Positions 44,209-55,836 of a stretch of 64,000 bases of DNA are shown here, piece after piece. Source of the stretch: Arctopsyche grandis (lineage: Eukaryota > Arthropoda > Insecta > Trichoptera > Hydropsychidae); contig NC_135365.1 of assembly GCF_051622035.1 (NCBI RefSeq), forward strand, positions 24,552,001 through 24,616,000, written 5' to 3'. Each line of letters starts with the position of its first letter. The stretch's first letter is position 1. Under the pieces are notes generated by a model that saw only the letters and a program-made list of their open reading frames with translations, searched no databases and was not told the origin of the DNA. The translations under genes and the position numbers were made by a program.

Positions 44209-47200
44209 ATTCGAGACTAAGTCGGCTCGCGTCAAAGGCATATCTTTCCACCCGCTGAGGCCGTGGGTGTTGGCCAGTTTGCACAATGGTGCCATTCAAT
44301 TGTGGGACTATCGGATGTGCGCGCTCTTGGACAAGTTCGAAGAGCACGATGGACCCGTTCGCGGCATTTGCTTCCACTCGCAACAGCCACTCTTCGTATC
44401 CGGAGGAGACGATTATAAGATAAAGGTCATTTTTACATCAATATAACCATACATAATTCTAAGCCAATTAGTTTTATTCAGTACAGTTCTATACTATTAT
44501 ACATATATAACCACAGAATTGACACATAATTCTTTGAACAGAGTAGTCACGGGTTCAAAGCCCGCTGGTTTCTGCTGGCTAGACCTTGGATTTGTGACTC
44601 CAGGTCGGTCGTTTCCTATCAGTTTGCCAATTTATCTGATTTTCATTGAAACTGTTCCAAAAATTCGAGTTTTCAGCAATTTTGAATTTCGCTGAATTGT
44701 ATAAAATGCTGCTAATTTACAAATTTGACCATAGATATCTCTGTGGATATGAATTGATATGTATTTATGTACTTTGTATAATATTGTAACGTGGGGATTA
44801 ACCGTCGCCTAAAGTGCATTCGGGGGCTAACAATGGAAACCTCCCAATTGGCCTAGCGGGACTCTAAGTGGTCGGTAGAATTCCTAAAATCTTGAGAACG
44901 TGAGACACTTAAAACTGTCTAGACAATGGAGAAACAAACGGATCGGGGAAGCTATAGTGAGTCATATTCTGCCTTATTCTGGCATTCTGGAACGAGCGGT
45001 GGCTGCACATGGACCTCCTGAATCAGTCAATATACATATGTTGTGAAGTGACTTTGGCCAGTGCCACTTTAGTATGCGGTCTACCTTCACATATCTACTT
45101 TAGTTTGCGATCTACCTTCACGTTTTTTACTTTAATATGCGGTCTCACTATCTCAGTTCTCGCGTCTGACAGTGAGACTGAATAATACCGACCCTAAAAA
45201 CCTAATCTTAAATGAATAGGGCCAACCCTAACTTAACCTTACCTAACCTGACCCTTAAATCAACAAGTGTTGGCTGCTAAGATGCGTTTTTTTTGTGAAA
45301 ATATTGATGAAATAAAACTTAAAAAAAAAACATATCTTAGCAGCCAATACCTATTTATTTAAGGGTCAGGTTAGGTTAGGTTAAGTTAGGGTTGACTCTA
45401 TTCATTTAAGATTAGATTGTTAGGGTCAGTGTTTTCTTCGCTGCTGAGAATATATTTCGATAGAAATCCTTCGACAGAATTATAAGGCAGCTGGAAAAAA
45501 CAAAAATTATAATAAACCGGTCATTGCTACGATACAAATAAAAAAATAGTCGACTACGATTCAAAGATAGATCGCATGCTAAGGTAGACCGCATACTAAA
45601 GTAGCACCCTTTGGCCTTCTATTTGGATCCTCCACCCACCCCTACGCAACAATATTAATAATATTTGTATAAAATGTACAATGTTTCTGGCCAGGAAGGC
45701 GCATTGGGGTTACCTGTTAGGCCTTCCTGGTATAAATTAAAGATAAAATAAAATAAAATAATATTTTCAATATTGCTTTCTATCTTTAGGTGTGGAATTA
45801 TAAGCAAAGGCGTTGCATATTCACCCTTTTGGGTCATTTAGATTACATTAGAACGACAGTATTCCATCAAAAATACCCGTGGATCCTCAGCGCTTCCGAC
45901 GACCAGGTACTTTCTCATGGCATAAAACATATTGTATATGTATTTACATCATAACCACATTTTTATGAAATGTATAGACCATCAGAATTTGGAATTGGCA
46001 ATCGAGGCAATGCATTTGCGTCCTGACTGGACACAACCACTATGTCATGTGTGCTGGTTTCCATCCGACCGAAGACCTGGTCGTGTCGGCATCGCTAGAT
46101 CAGAGTGTTCGGGTCTGGGACGTGACTGGATTGAGGAAGAAAGTCGCCCCAGGACCGGCTGCTCTTTACGACAATTCGAGGAACCTTCAAGCGCCCGATC
46201 TCTTCGGACAAGTATGCCAATTATTTAAAGTTAAAATATGTATGCATGTACTTGATAATAAAATGATGTAATTTCAGGCTGACGCAGTCGTCAAGCACGT
46301 GCTCGAAGGCCACGACCGTGGAGTCAACTGGGCATGTTTCCATCCTACTTTGCCGCTTATTGTATCGGCCGCTGACGATAGACAAATTAAATTGTGGAGA
46401 ATGAACGATTCTAAAGTAAGTATTCTTATATGAAATTTTGATAGTTTTCAATTGGAAAAGTTGATTAATCTGTTTGTCTAATCTTTTCAGGCTTGGGAAG
46501 TTGATACGTGTCGCGGTCATTATAATAATGTATCGTGTGTTCTGTTCCACGCTCGTCAAGAAGTCATGATATCGAACGCTGAAGATAAATCTATTCGCGT
46601 TTGGGATATGAGCAAGAGGACGTGTTTGAATACTTTCAGAAGGGAATATGATAGGTGATTGTCTACGGTTTCAATATAATACTGTTTTGTAGTGATTTTT
46701 TTTTATGTTATGGATGTGTTTTTTAGGTTTTGGGTTCTTGCTGCTCATCCTACATTGAATCTGTTTGCTGCTGGTCACGATTCTGGAATGATTCTATTCA
46801 AGCTTGAGAGAGAACGGCCGGCGTACGCCGTACATGCGAATCTCTTGTATTACATCAAAGAAAGGTTTTTGAGGAGGCTCGATCTGACGACATCTGTCGA
46901 TTCAGCCGTCATGCAGATTAAAGGAAACAGCAGAACACCGCCGTATAGGTGTTTATTTTATCTATATTTAATTGATTGTTTACACCAGGCAACATAAACA
47001 ATTACCAGAGCGGAAAATTATTTATCTTTACTAAGTTTGACCCGCTTAATTCGAATATGACAATGATTTTTGTTGACTTTCTCTCGCTTACGAAATATGA
47101 GCGTTTAAAAAAATGGGCAATTTTTACAGATTTTTTATACATTTATTGCTGTGCCAACAGTGACTATTGAAATCAATAGTCAGATGTTTTTTTTTATATT

Positions 47201-50200
47201 GATTGTGAGTTTTTAATACTTTAAATTAATTATCTAGCGAATTTTAAGTCAAAATTTTTTTTTCGTAATACTATGAGCTTATTTAGCTGATTTTTCACTT
47301 AACCCAAGTTGGTTGTTGGTTTTCAATATCAATATTTTATTTTTATTTTATCTGAACGTACTTATTCAAGCCATACATGATTTTAAATTGAGTTTAACAA
47401 TAAGTGGTATGTAATTAAGAGCGCATCACTCCATCTCACTCGCTAGCCTAGCCTAGCTGAGCCTAGAACATTTCATATTGTAATTTATGCTTATTTTCAC
47501 ACATTTTTTCCTCATAATATGAGTTAATTTCTCTAATTTTTCACATTATCAGGTTTATAAGGATTGATTTTTTTATGCCAATATTTATTTGTTTTATCGA
47601 AACGTACTAAGTCCAGCGGTGAATGATGTTAAATTGAGTTTAAAAATGCACACAAATGGATGATGCAAGAGCGACATGAAGAATAGAGATTGCATCACTC
47701 ACTCTCGCTTACGAAGGATGAACGATGAGCCTGGAATATTTCATATTGTAATTTAAAATCATTTACCGCTCGAATAAATACGTTCAGATAAAGTAAAAAA
47801 ATATTGAAATTGAAAACCAACTCTTATTAAAATAAAAAAAAATTGCTTAATTAGCTCATAGTATTACGGAATTAAAATAATTTTGACTTAAAATTCGCTA
47901 TATGATTAACTATACGTATTTTAAAGAAATTAAAAAATCACAATCTATAGAAAAAACATCTGAATATTGAATCCAATGCTTACTTTTGACACAGTAATAC
48001 TAGATTTTGAATTGATTTCTCTTAAACGAGAGTCAGTCAACAAAAATTATAATTGTATTCGAATTTAGTTGGTTAAACTTAGTAAAGATTGATCAGTCTC
48101 TGCTCCGGTAAGTACAAAATGTGATTTTTTTTATTGCTCAGTGCTATTTTTAGCAATGGAAGGGGAGAAAATTAATAGTTAAAATGTAAAAAAAATGAAC
48201 CAATACATCATTTTGATTTCTAGTATGTCATATAACCAAGCCGAGTCGTGCATTCTTCTAACACATCGGCCGCAAGGGGGTGCCGAAAAGTATTGCTATG
48301 AACTGTATTGCGTGCCTCGAAGCGGCGATGGTAATAATACCACTCCATCCTCTGCAGAAGAGCCGAAGAGAGGATCTGCCATCACAGCCCTTTGGGTCGC
48401 CAGAAATAGATTCGCAACGCTCGATAGAAACAATCAAGTATGAAATCTCACCGCTAATCCTTTCATTACACATCACCCGTACAGACGTAACAACTCCGTC
48501 GTTCTTTGCTTCAGCTCGTAATCAAAAACTTAAAGAACGAGGTCACAAAGAAAGTGCAAACGCCTCCGTGCGATGAAATATTCTACGCTGGAACCGGCAT
48601 GCTTCTGCTGAGAGACCCTGAAAATCTCACTCTGTTCGACGTTCAGCAGAAACGCACAATGGCTCAGGTTGTAATTTACTTCATTTAACAATAGTTAATC
48701 TATTGAAATCACCGTCAATAATATTGTACAATTGCAGGTCAAGATCGCCAAGTGCCGATACGTGATCTGGTCCGCTGACACGTCACTCGTAGCTCTTCTA
48801 GCGAAGAATTCAGTAACACTTTGCAACCGAAAGCTAGAAACCCTCTGTTCTATACATGAAAACACTCGCGTCAAATCGGGAGCTTGGGACGATTCCGGTT
48901 TGGTGTTTATTTACACGACAACTAATCATATCAAATACACTTGCACTAATGGGTGAGTAGTATTGATTCGTCACGCTTTGACTGGTTTTTTTTATTTATT
49001 TTTATTATTAAATTACGTGTGTGTTTTTATGTGATTGTAGCGATCATGGTATTATACGTACGTTGGATGTGCCCGTGTATGTGACCCGTGTGAAGGGTTC
49101 GCAAGCGTACTGCTTGGATAGGGAGTGTCGTCCGAGAGTGATGAAGATCGATCCTACCGAATACAAGTTCAAATTGGCTCTCATCAATCGCAAGTACGAT
49201 GAAGTCTTGAACATGGTCAGGACGGCTAAGCTCGTCGGGCAGTCTATTATTTCATATCTGCAACAGAAAGGTTCGTTTTTGTGTTTGAATTTGTTTTGTT
49301 GTCGTTTTGAATTGGGATTTGAATGTTGTTTTTGTATGTAGGTTATCCGGAGGTGGCTCTGCACTTTGTCAAGGATGAAAAGACTCGTTTTACGTTGGCG
49401 TTGGAATGCGGTAATATTGAGGCTGCTCTGGAAGCCGCCAAGTCTATCGACAGTACTCCTTGTTGGGATAGATTGGCTAAAGCCGCCTTGGCTCAAGGCA
49501 ATCATCAAGTTAGTTCGATTAACTTTTTAGTTTCTTATTCGGGTACGGTTGATAAGATTCGAATTAGGTGTATAGGGAGGGTGATAGGTTTCGACCGATT
49601 CCCGGCCTATGGAAACACTGTTTGTGTTTGTAGGAGGATCGTTTATTTATGTTCAGTTGTTACAATGGTAATTGTATGTACGAAGAAGTTGAGCTTCGGA
49701 GAAGTGAGCTGTCTGAACTCCAGAGGTTCACTCTGGCGTTTGGAGCTGGTGCGTTGGTTTATATACGTTGGGGCTTGAAGCGTGCCGTGTGCAATGTCTT
49801 TGTCTTCAGGACACGTGTTTTATCCGTATGTTGACCTGTTTTCAGGACGCGTGTTTTATCCGTATGTTAACCTCAGCTCTGGGCATCGTTTGTTTTATAG
49901 CTATGGCATCAGCGCCAGGACGTCGTTCATTTAAGAATGCGATCACTGCAGATACAATGTATCCTTACACGTGTGCCACATGCAGACGTCTTTGTCATCA
50001 AGACACATGTTGCAGTTGTATGATGACATCACTCTTGGGTTTCGTTCGTTTTACGATCGAGCGATGAACTCTTTCTTCTGGAATAGTCAAAGGGGACGTT
50101 GTCCTCGAGTATCGATTAGTTCTGCCTTTTTGATTCGGAATAGCACAAGTTGTGCTATATTTAGTCAGCAGTATGCCAAGCACTGAGAGGTTACCGGGTT

Positions 50201-53200
50201 CGATCCTGTGCTAATCTTTAATACTGCTGGTCAGACTTGGATTGTGTGACTCCAAGTCGATCGTTTCCTATCAGAGTTTGCCAAATTATCTGATTTCATT
50301 GTTGAAACTGTTCCTCCATCAAATTGGCAAAATCCTTTCTACTCACCATGTCACCAATATCTGAATTTGATTTATGTGCAATATTTAAAAATTTGTGTAC
50401 AAGTCTTAATCCATAGATGTCTTAATTCATTGATTAATTAAAAATTGATTTCGTATTCTTCGGCATCTTGAAATTCAGCGATTTATGTAATAAAAAATGG
50501 TACAATGTTTGTAATTGGCTTGGAAGGCGCATTGGGGTTTACCTGCTAGGCCTTCCTGGTATATATCTATGTAAATAAAATTTAAATGACAAGGATGGAT
50601 TGAAAATTGAAACATTTGTATGGTATGAATTGGTTAACATGTAACTTAGGATAGTAATGATGAAGATGCAGAATGCAAGGCAGTTAAATAAATGGCTAAC
50701 AGATGAATTCAAAATATATTATACTAGTATAGAAGAGATTTGGTGAAGTTTTTTCCGACTAGTTGGGTTATGAAAGGTTGACGACGATGAATCTTTCGAT
50801 ATGAAGGTATGTTACTTATGATTGGTGTTATTTCAGATTGTCGAAATGTGCTATCAACGTACAAAGAGATTCGAAAAATTGGCTTTCTTATATCTGGTCA
50901 CTGGAAACCTTGAAAAGTTGAAGAAAATGATGAAGATTGCTGAAATTCGCAAAGATACGTCTTCGCACTTTCAAACTGCGCTTCAGCTCGGTGACACTAA
51001 GGAAAGGATTAGAATATTGAAAAATTGTGGACAGGTATGATTATATTATATTATATTCTAGCTAAAGTCGTTGCTATTGACCTGTTCTGATATTAGAGAT
51101 CTCCGACTAGTTCATACAAATGTCAAATTTATGATGCTTTTCAGAAAACCTTGGCATATATGATTGCGTCTACCTTTGAATTCACCGAGGAGGCTGACCA
51201 GCTCAAGGAAACCCTCGAAGAGAAAGGTTGCACTTTACCAGCTGTCAATCCAAACGCTAAATATATCAGAGCACCTCTACCTGTACACAACTGCCAAACT
51301 AACTGGCCTCTTCTGACGGTTTCCAGGTGCTTATTATAATATGCAAAAATCCCTATTTATCTTAACTGTACTTTCAATTTATTAAGGGAACAATGTAAAC
51401 GTTCATTTTATAAAATAAATGTACATTTAAAATTTTTTTTGTACATTAAAAAAAGTTTCTGTACATTACAAAAAAATTGTGTGCATTTCTAAATGACGGA
51501 TACAGATTGCATTATAAAATTTGCTTTGATCATGGAAAAAAATATTTGCTACTTAAAAAGTGGATAAAATGTCCATTAAAATGACAGATGAACTGTATCG
51601 TCAACGTCGCGAATACCAAAATAGGAACCAACGTTTCGTTAGGTTTTATTTATTTATGGTTTGGTTAGGTTAGGTTAAGTCAGGATTGGTTTTATTTATT
51701 TAAGATTATATTTCACTAGCGAGAAACAAAAGTAAACACTTTTGACAGTTGACAATATTGTCAACAGCGGAAGACTGCAACGTTGCCTCTTTTAGTATCT
51801 ATTCTAATGCTAAAATCTATTTATTCGAATGATCGTTTCATATTTTTTAATGGTCACTATAATGCCAAAATATTTTATTCGATGCACAATACGAGATTGT
51901 TTAATGCACCGAAAATAATGCAATTTTTTTTTAAGATTTAATGCACAAAGTATTTTTCTCAACGTACGGTTAAATCGTACCCATTTATTAATTGTACCAT
52001 TCCTTGCAGAGGATTCTTTGAAGGGCAAGTACTGAGCAGAGGAGCAGCTTCAGTACAATCAGCGCTGAGCGTCGCTCCAGGAATGGCCGCCGAACCAATC
52101 GACAGTGCCGAACAAATCGGCTCCGCCTGGGGTGATGATGATGATATTTTGGACGGTGATGAAAAACCTGAGGTAACAATCTTTCAAATAAGTTTTAGAT
52201 CATTGGAATTTTTGTATTGATGATTGTATTCTGTTTAGGGTGAAGTCTCCGCTGCATCGGAAGGTGCTGGTTGGGACGTAGGAGACGACTTGGACATTCC
52301 CGAAGAACTTTTGACGCCGTCTGGACCCGTTGGCTCCGGTGACGGTGAAGGTTATTATGCTCCGCCTACTCGAGGCCGCTCGTTACGTGCTACTTGGCCT
52401 GATACTTCTCGTTTACCCGCCGATCACGTGGCCGCTGGATCATTCGAAACAGCATTCAGGTATAATCCGATACTGTTCTGGTGTTGTATTTGAAAGTTTT
52501 CTCCTACTTATGGTGGATTGTGTGTTTTAGACTGCTCAACGAGCAAGTTGGTATTGTTAATTTCGCTCCATACGAAGGTCTGTTCATGGCTTCGTACGCT
52601 ACATCTGGATTATGCTTCTCGGCACTGCCCAATTTGCCTTCTTTGTACACGTATCCGCAACGGAATTGGAAGGATGCCACACCTAAGAATGGACTTCCAG
52701 CTCTGAGTATGTTTTTTAGCATATAATTTTAATACATATGTATATTGATTTTTGTTATTTACTGTGTTGTTTTTATCGACAGCTATAAAATTGAGCGATT
52801 TAGTCCAACGACTGCAGCAGTGCTATCAGTTGGCGACGTACGGAAAATTCTCCGAGGCCGTTGAAAAGATGAGATCTATCATACTAGCGATCCCATTACT
52901 CATCGTCGAGAATAAGCAAGAAATAGCTGAAGCTCAGCAGCTGTTGCAAATATGCAGAGAATATGTGCTCGGTCTTCAAATGGAGACGATTAGAAAAGGT
53001 AAATGGAATATTTCATATTTGACACCTCATCGTATGTGTGTCGTATTACAAATATTATTATTTCAGGATTGCCTAAGAATACACTTGACGAGCAGAAGCG
53101 CAACTGCGAACTCGCCGCATACTTCACACATTGCCGTCTCCAACCCGTTCATCAGATTCTTACGCTGAGAACGGCCCTCAACATGTTCTTCAAATTGAAG

Positions 53201-53533
53201 AACTTCAAGACGGCAGCATCGCTTGCCAGACGACTACTCGAGCTCGGCCCGAGCGCCGAGGTGGCCCAACAAGCTAGGAAAGTTTTACAGGCATGCGACA
53301 AGAATCCTGTCGACGAGCACAGGTTACTGTACGACGAGCACAATCCCTTCAATCTGTGCGGCGTCAGCTATAAGCCGATCTATCGTGGAAAGCCCGAGGA
53401 GAAGTGCTCGTTGTGTGGTGCCACATTTTCTCCCGAGTACAAGGGCACGCTCTGCACCGTTTGCAATGTTGCCGAGGTCGGCAAGGATTGTATCGGTTTG
53501 AGAATTTCAGCATTGCAATTCCAGTCGAGATAA
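44198..53533 (+). CDS. alphaCOP: Coatomer subunit alpha (alpha-COP)
   Basis: Alpha-COP is the large WD40/solenoid subunit of the COPI coat that returns cargo from Golgi to ER. Eighteen GT-AG exons give 1235 codons in one phase: 44198-44425, 45790-45906, 45978-46211, 46278-46415, 46491-46654, 46727-46948, 48224-48437, 48515-48667, 48738-48952, 49041-49270, 49342-49508, 50837-51034, 51145-51326, 52010-52172, 52239-52459, 52531-52706, 52783-52998 and 53067-53533. The N-terminus [19 protein letters not shown] starts the first WD40 propeller ([53 protein letters not shown]). The second propeller and helical solenoid follow ([20 protein letters not shown]), then an acidic linker and the conserved C-terminal domain ([37 protein letters not shown]). 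Length matches the human protein (about 1224). The start has a good context (AAGATGC). Introns 1, 6 and 11 carry inserted elements. Confidence 0.97.
44785..45651. mobile_element. LTR-like insertion (TG...CA, 4-bp target duplication)
   Basis: It begins TGTAACGTGGGG, ends CCCCTACGCAACA, and is flanked on both sides by ATAT (44781-44784 and 45652-45655). TG...CA ends, short imperfect end inversion and a 4-bp duplication fit a solo LTR of a Ty3/Gypsy-type element. No internal retrotransposon genes are present. It contains the inverted repeat at 45191-45426, probably a later insertion. Confidence 0.55.
45191..45426. repeat. Inverted repeat, 93/83-bp arms, AACCT-rich
   Basis: The left arm 45191-45283 and right arm 45344-45426 are inverted copies (for example AATCTTAAATGAATAG and TTGGCTGCTAAGAT in both) around a 60-bp loop. 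The arms are homologous to the single fragments at 18180-18290 and 51640-51715. An RNA copy would form a long hairpin. Confidence 0.8.
47002..48111. mobile_element. Foldback element of 1.1 kb in alpha-COP intron 6
   Basis: Long diverged inverted arms run inward from TTACCAGAGC on the left and its inverse GCTCCGGTAA on the right. Matching arm landmarks are ATCTTTACTAAGTTT and AAACTTAGTAAAGAT, ATTCGAATATGACAATGA and its inverse at about 48045, and CAGATGTTTTTTT and AAAAAACATCTG. Each arm is about 370 bp. The middle holds two diverged direct repeats with TTTCATATTGTAATTTA (47470 and 47738) and AAATTGAGTTTAA. It has no coding potential. Confidence 0.75.
49570..50158 (+). repeat. Dispersed repeat of about 0.55 kb, copy A (alpha-COP intron 11)
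   Basis: This segment shares TTTCGACCG, TTCCCGGCCTATGGAAA, GGAGGATCGTTTATT, ATTGTATGTACGAAGA, TTTATATACGTT and, at the end, GATGAACTCTTT with 57937-58478. It contains a TATA-like motif and internal near-repeats (GGACACGTGTTTTATCCGTA, then GGACGCGTGTTTTATCCGTA). It could be an LTR, but no TG/CA ends with target duplication are clear. A SINE follows directly. Confidence 0.65.
50160..50595 (+). mobile_element. tRNA-derived SINE (copy 6), alpha-COP intron 11
   Basis: It has a box B GGGTTCGATCCTG, the body TGTGACTCCAAGTCGATC and GTTTCCTATCAGAGTTTG, the hairpin (stem TTGGAAGGC / GCCTTCCTGG, 50519-50559) and an AT-rich tail. The left stem has two changes that weaken its outermost pairs. Confidence 0.8.
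51640..51715 (-). repeat. AACCT-containing repeat fragment in alpha-COP intron 13
   Basis: On the plus strand it reads GGTTAGGTTAGGTTAAGTCAG and TTTATTTAAGATTA, matching in inverse the repeat at 18180-18290 and one arm at 45191-45283. It is decayed. Confidence 0.5.
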
Positions 53534-55836
53534 TCATCCACATATAAGACTATCATCATTCAAAAGTATTCTATGCCATTGATCGGTGTGAGGTATGCCG
53601 TTTCTTTTCCTCGTAAAAATGCATTTGATTTGTAATGTAATAATATACATATATATATATCTATATTATATTGTTTTATTTTTGCAAAGAATAGTTGAAA
53701 GATTTTTAACACCTGTTTATCAAATAAGATGTTTAGAAAATTATGTGAGTAATGCTTTTTGTATTACAAAATTACACTTATTATAAATTATAAATATATT
53801 ATATTATTGAAAACATTCTTCTTTATCACGAATATTATGTGTAATCAAATAAATTTCTTATAGTTTATAATTGATTTTTATTTAAATATTCAAAAAATTC
53901 ATACAAGTAAATCAACAAAATTTATTTGACGAAAATTATATCGGTAAGTATTTTTGCAAATGATTATTTATTATTTATTAATAATAGTTTTGGACCATTG
54001 TGGCATTACAGGAAGAACCTAATGCGCCACAATGGCCTACATTTAACAAAGATATAATTACAAGTAAAGTTAGTAATAAAGGAGGTATGTAAAAACAGAA
54101 AAATTAAAAAGCAGAAAACATGGTAAAATAAAATAATAATAAAAAAAGTAACAAAAGCAAAATAATAATACAATTAAAATAGTACATAAAAATGTACAAA
54201 GGAGAAAGAAAAAGTAAAATAAATAAAATAAAATGATATGAGGCTTGTAAAAGAACCCAATACATATGAATGATAGGGTTGTCAACTGATAATGATAGGA
54301 TTGTCAAAAATCATAATAAAACCTCGACATTAAAAACTAGTTAAAATATAATACCGTTTAGAACAATGGTCGCCAATATTCCGCACCCCACACACCACTA
54401 AATTCATAATTTTAAATTCCGCCGACCATTTATATGAATTTTTGAAAAAGAAATATACATTTGTATCAGAAAACCATTTTATTTACATATATGATAATGT
54501 ATATTGATGACCAAAATGAGCAATATGGCAAAGTATGAAAACGATCGGATAATAGATAAGAGATATAAAAAATGACTTCTTAAACGAAGACCGTGTGAAA
54601 CGTAAAGGAGGTTTGTAAAAATTTGAAACGATTTAAAATCTAAAAAATTTTGTGCCAAATTTTTGTAAAAAAATTTATTTACTACAAACTCAAATTTACA
54701 AAAATTATAGGTAGAAAATAATACTGTACTTGGCGCTGCAGACAAAATTTTTTTTACTGAATCTTGAAATATTGCATATTTGCTGATATGTAGGTATAAT
54801 CACTTTCACTTTATCATTAAAAAAAAATTATCTAGTGAGAAGCGTATTGTTTAATAAAATAGTATAATGTGAATTATATACCTACTATATGTAGTTAGCA
54901 CTCACAAATTAAAAGTAATTAACAAAAATAAATGTTGGTAAGATCAGATTTTAATTTTTCAATACATTCTTATTAAATATCCTTAATAGATACTTAAATT
55001 ACTCAAACGTTAATTTTCAGTAATCCTAGAACTACGCAATTCAAACTCTCCCAATTTAACACTTATAAATGTCAATTTAATCATTACAAAATATTTAAAA
55101 TTATACTAAATCAAAAAAGAGAACATTTTGAGCATATAAGACAAAAGAGAGAACAAAAGAATTTTGCCAAAAAAGAAGACACGTCCTGTTGAAAAGAGAC
55201 CTATTGGAAACCCTATGGGCCGGGCCGCACCGCTCAACTCGCGAACAACTTGGTTGAGGGCGACCAGACCAATGGATGGAGGTAGATGGGACATGCCACA
55301 CTCGCAACTTGTTTGTCGCACACATTTCCATACATTTTTTCGTGTCGCGCAACAAGTCGGCCGACAAAGTTGCACGGTGCGGCCCGGCCCTATGTATGCT
55401 ATGACAAACACAACTTTGAACCTTTTTTTGTACCTTGTGAAAAGCAATATGTGTATAAATTAAATAATAATATATTGAGTTTGATATATCGTATAATTTA
55501 CAATCTAATTATAAAATTTATAAGTTCTGTGAGCAGGCGGGCTCATATGTTCAAATTTCATTATATTACTTTTTCCGTTAGTCTATAATAGCTATGGTAA
55601 CTTTAAAAAATGATACATGTGGTATATTTATCGTTATAATCGCTTTCTACAGTCTACCCATTTTATTAAATAAATTGAACTGACCCAAATTATTATGTGA
55701 AATTGATCCAATTAATTTTAGTGCCAACGCTTATACCGTGTAATTGCTCATTAATATTATTGATTAATGATCATCATCATTGTGTGAAGCATTTAGAAGT
55801 ATTCTAGGATACACTTATTCGGAATACACCGTCATC
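53534..55836. other. Intergenic region between alpha-COP and the first gustatory receptor
   Basis: The first few hundred bases are probably alpha-COP 3' UTR, with an AATAAA at about 53848. The rest is AT-rich, with a retroposon tail at 53950-54060 and a GC-richer patch at 55200-55390. Open frames on both strands of that patch overlap and have no recognisable content. Confidence 0.45.
53950..54060 (-). repeat. LINE/SINE 3' tail with a variant hairpin, minus strand
   Basis: The hairpin 53995-54035 has stem CCATTGTGGC / GCCACAATGG. In the minus orientation its loop reads GCATTAGGTT..CCTGTAAT, matching the loop of the SINE hairpins (GCATTGGGGTTACCTGTTAG), while the stem sequence differs on both sides. 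A (TTA)n tail follows (53960-53985). It is the 3' end of a related retroposon. Confidence 0.6.

Larger units (their letters stand above)
44525..45755 (+). mobile_element. tRNA-derived SINE (copy 5), split by an LTR-like insertion
   Basis: The head and body (box B GGTTCAAAGCCC; TTTGTGACTCCAGG; TTTCATTGAAACTG) run from 44525 to 44784. The tail with hairpin CCAGGAAGGC / GCCTTCCTGG (45691-45730) resumes at 45652. The 867-bp insert between them is listed separately. The whole lies in alpha-COP intron 1. Confidence 0.75.

Noticed and set aside
49044..49508. 154-codon open frame on the minus strand
   Set aside because: It lies opposite alpha-COP exons 10-11, which encode highly conserved protein; it has no domain of its own.
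55106..55463. Open frames on both strands around 55.1-55.5 kb
   Set aside because: They are mutual shadows in a GC-richer patch that contains its own inverted motifs (GGGCCGGGCCGCACCG and CGGTGCGGCCCGGCCC); it is more likely a repeat than a gene.
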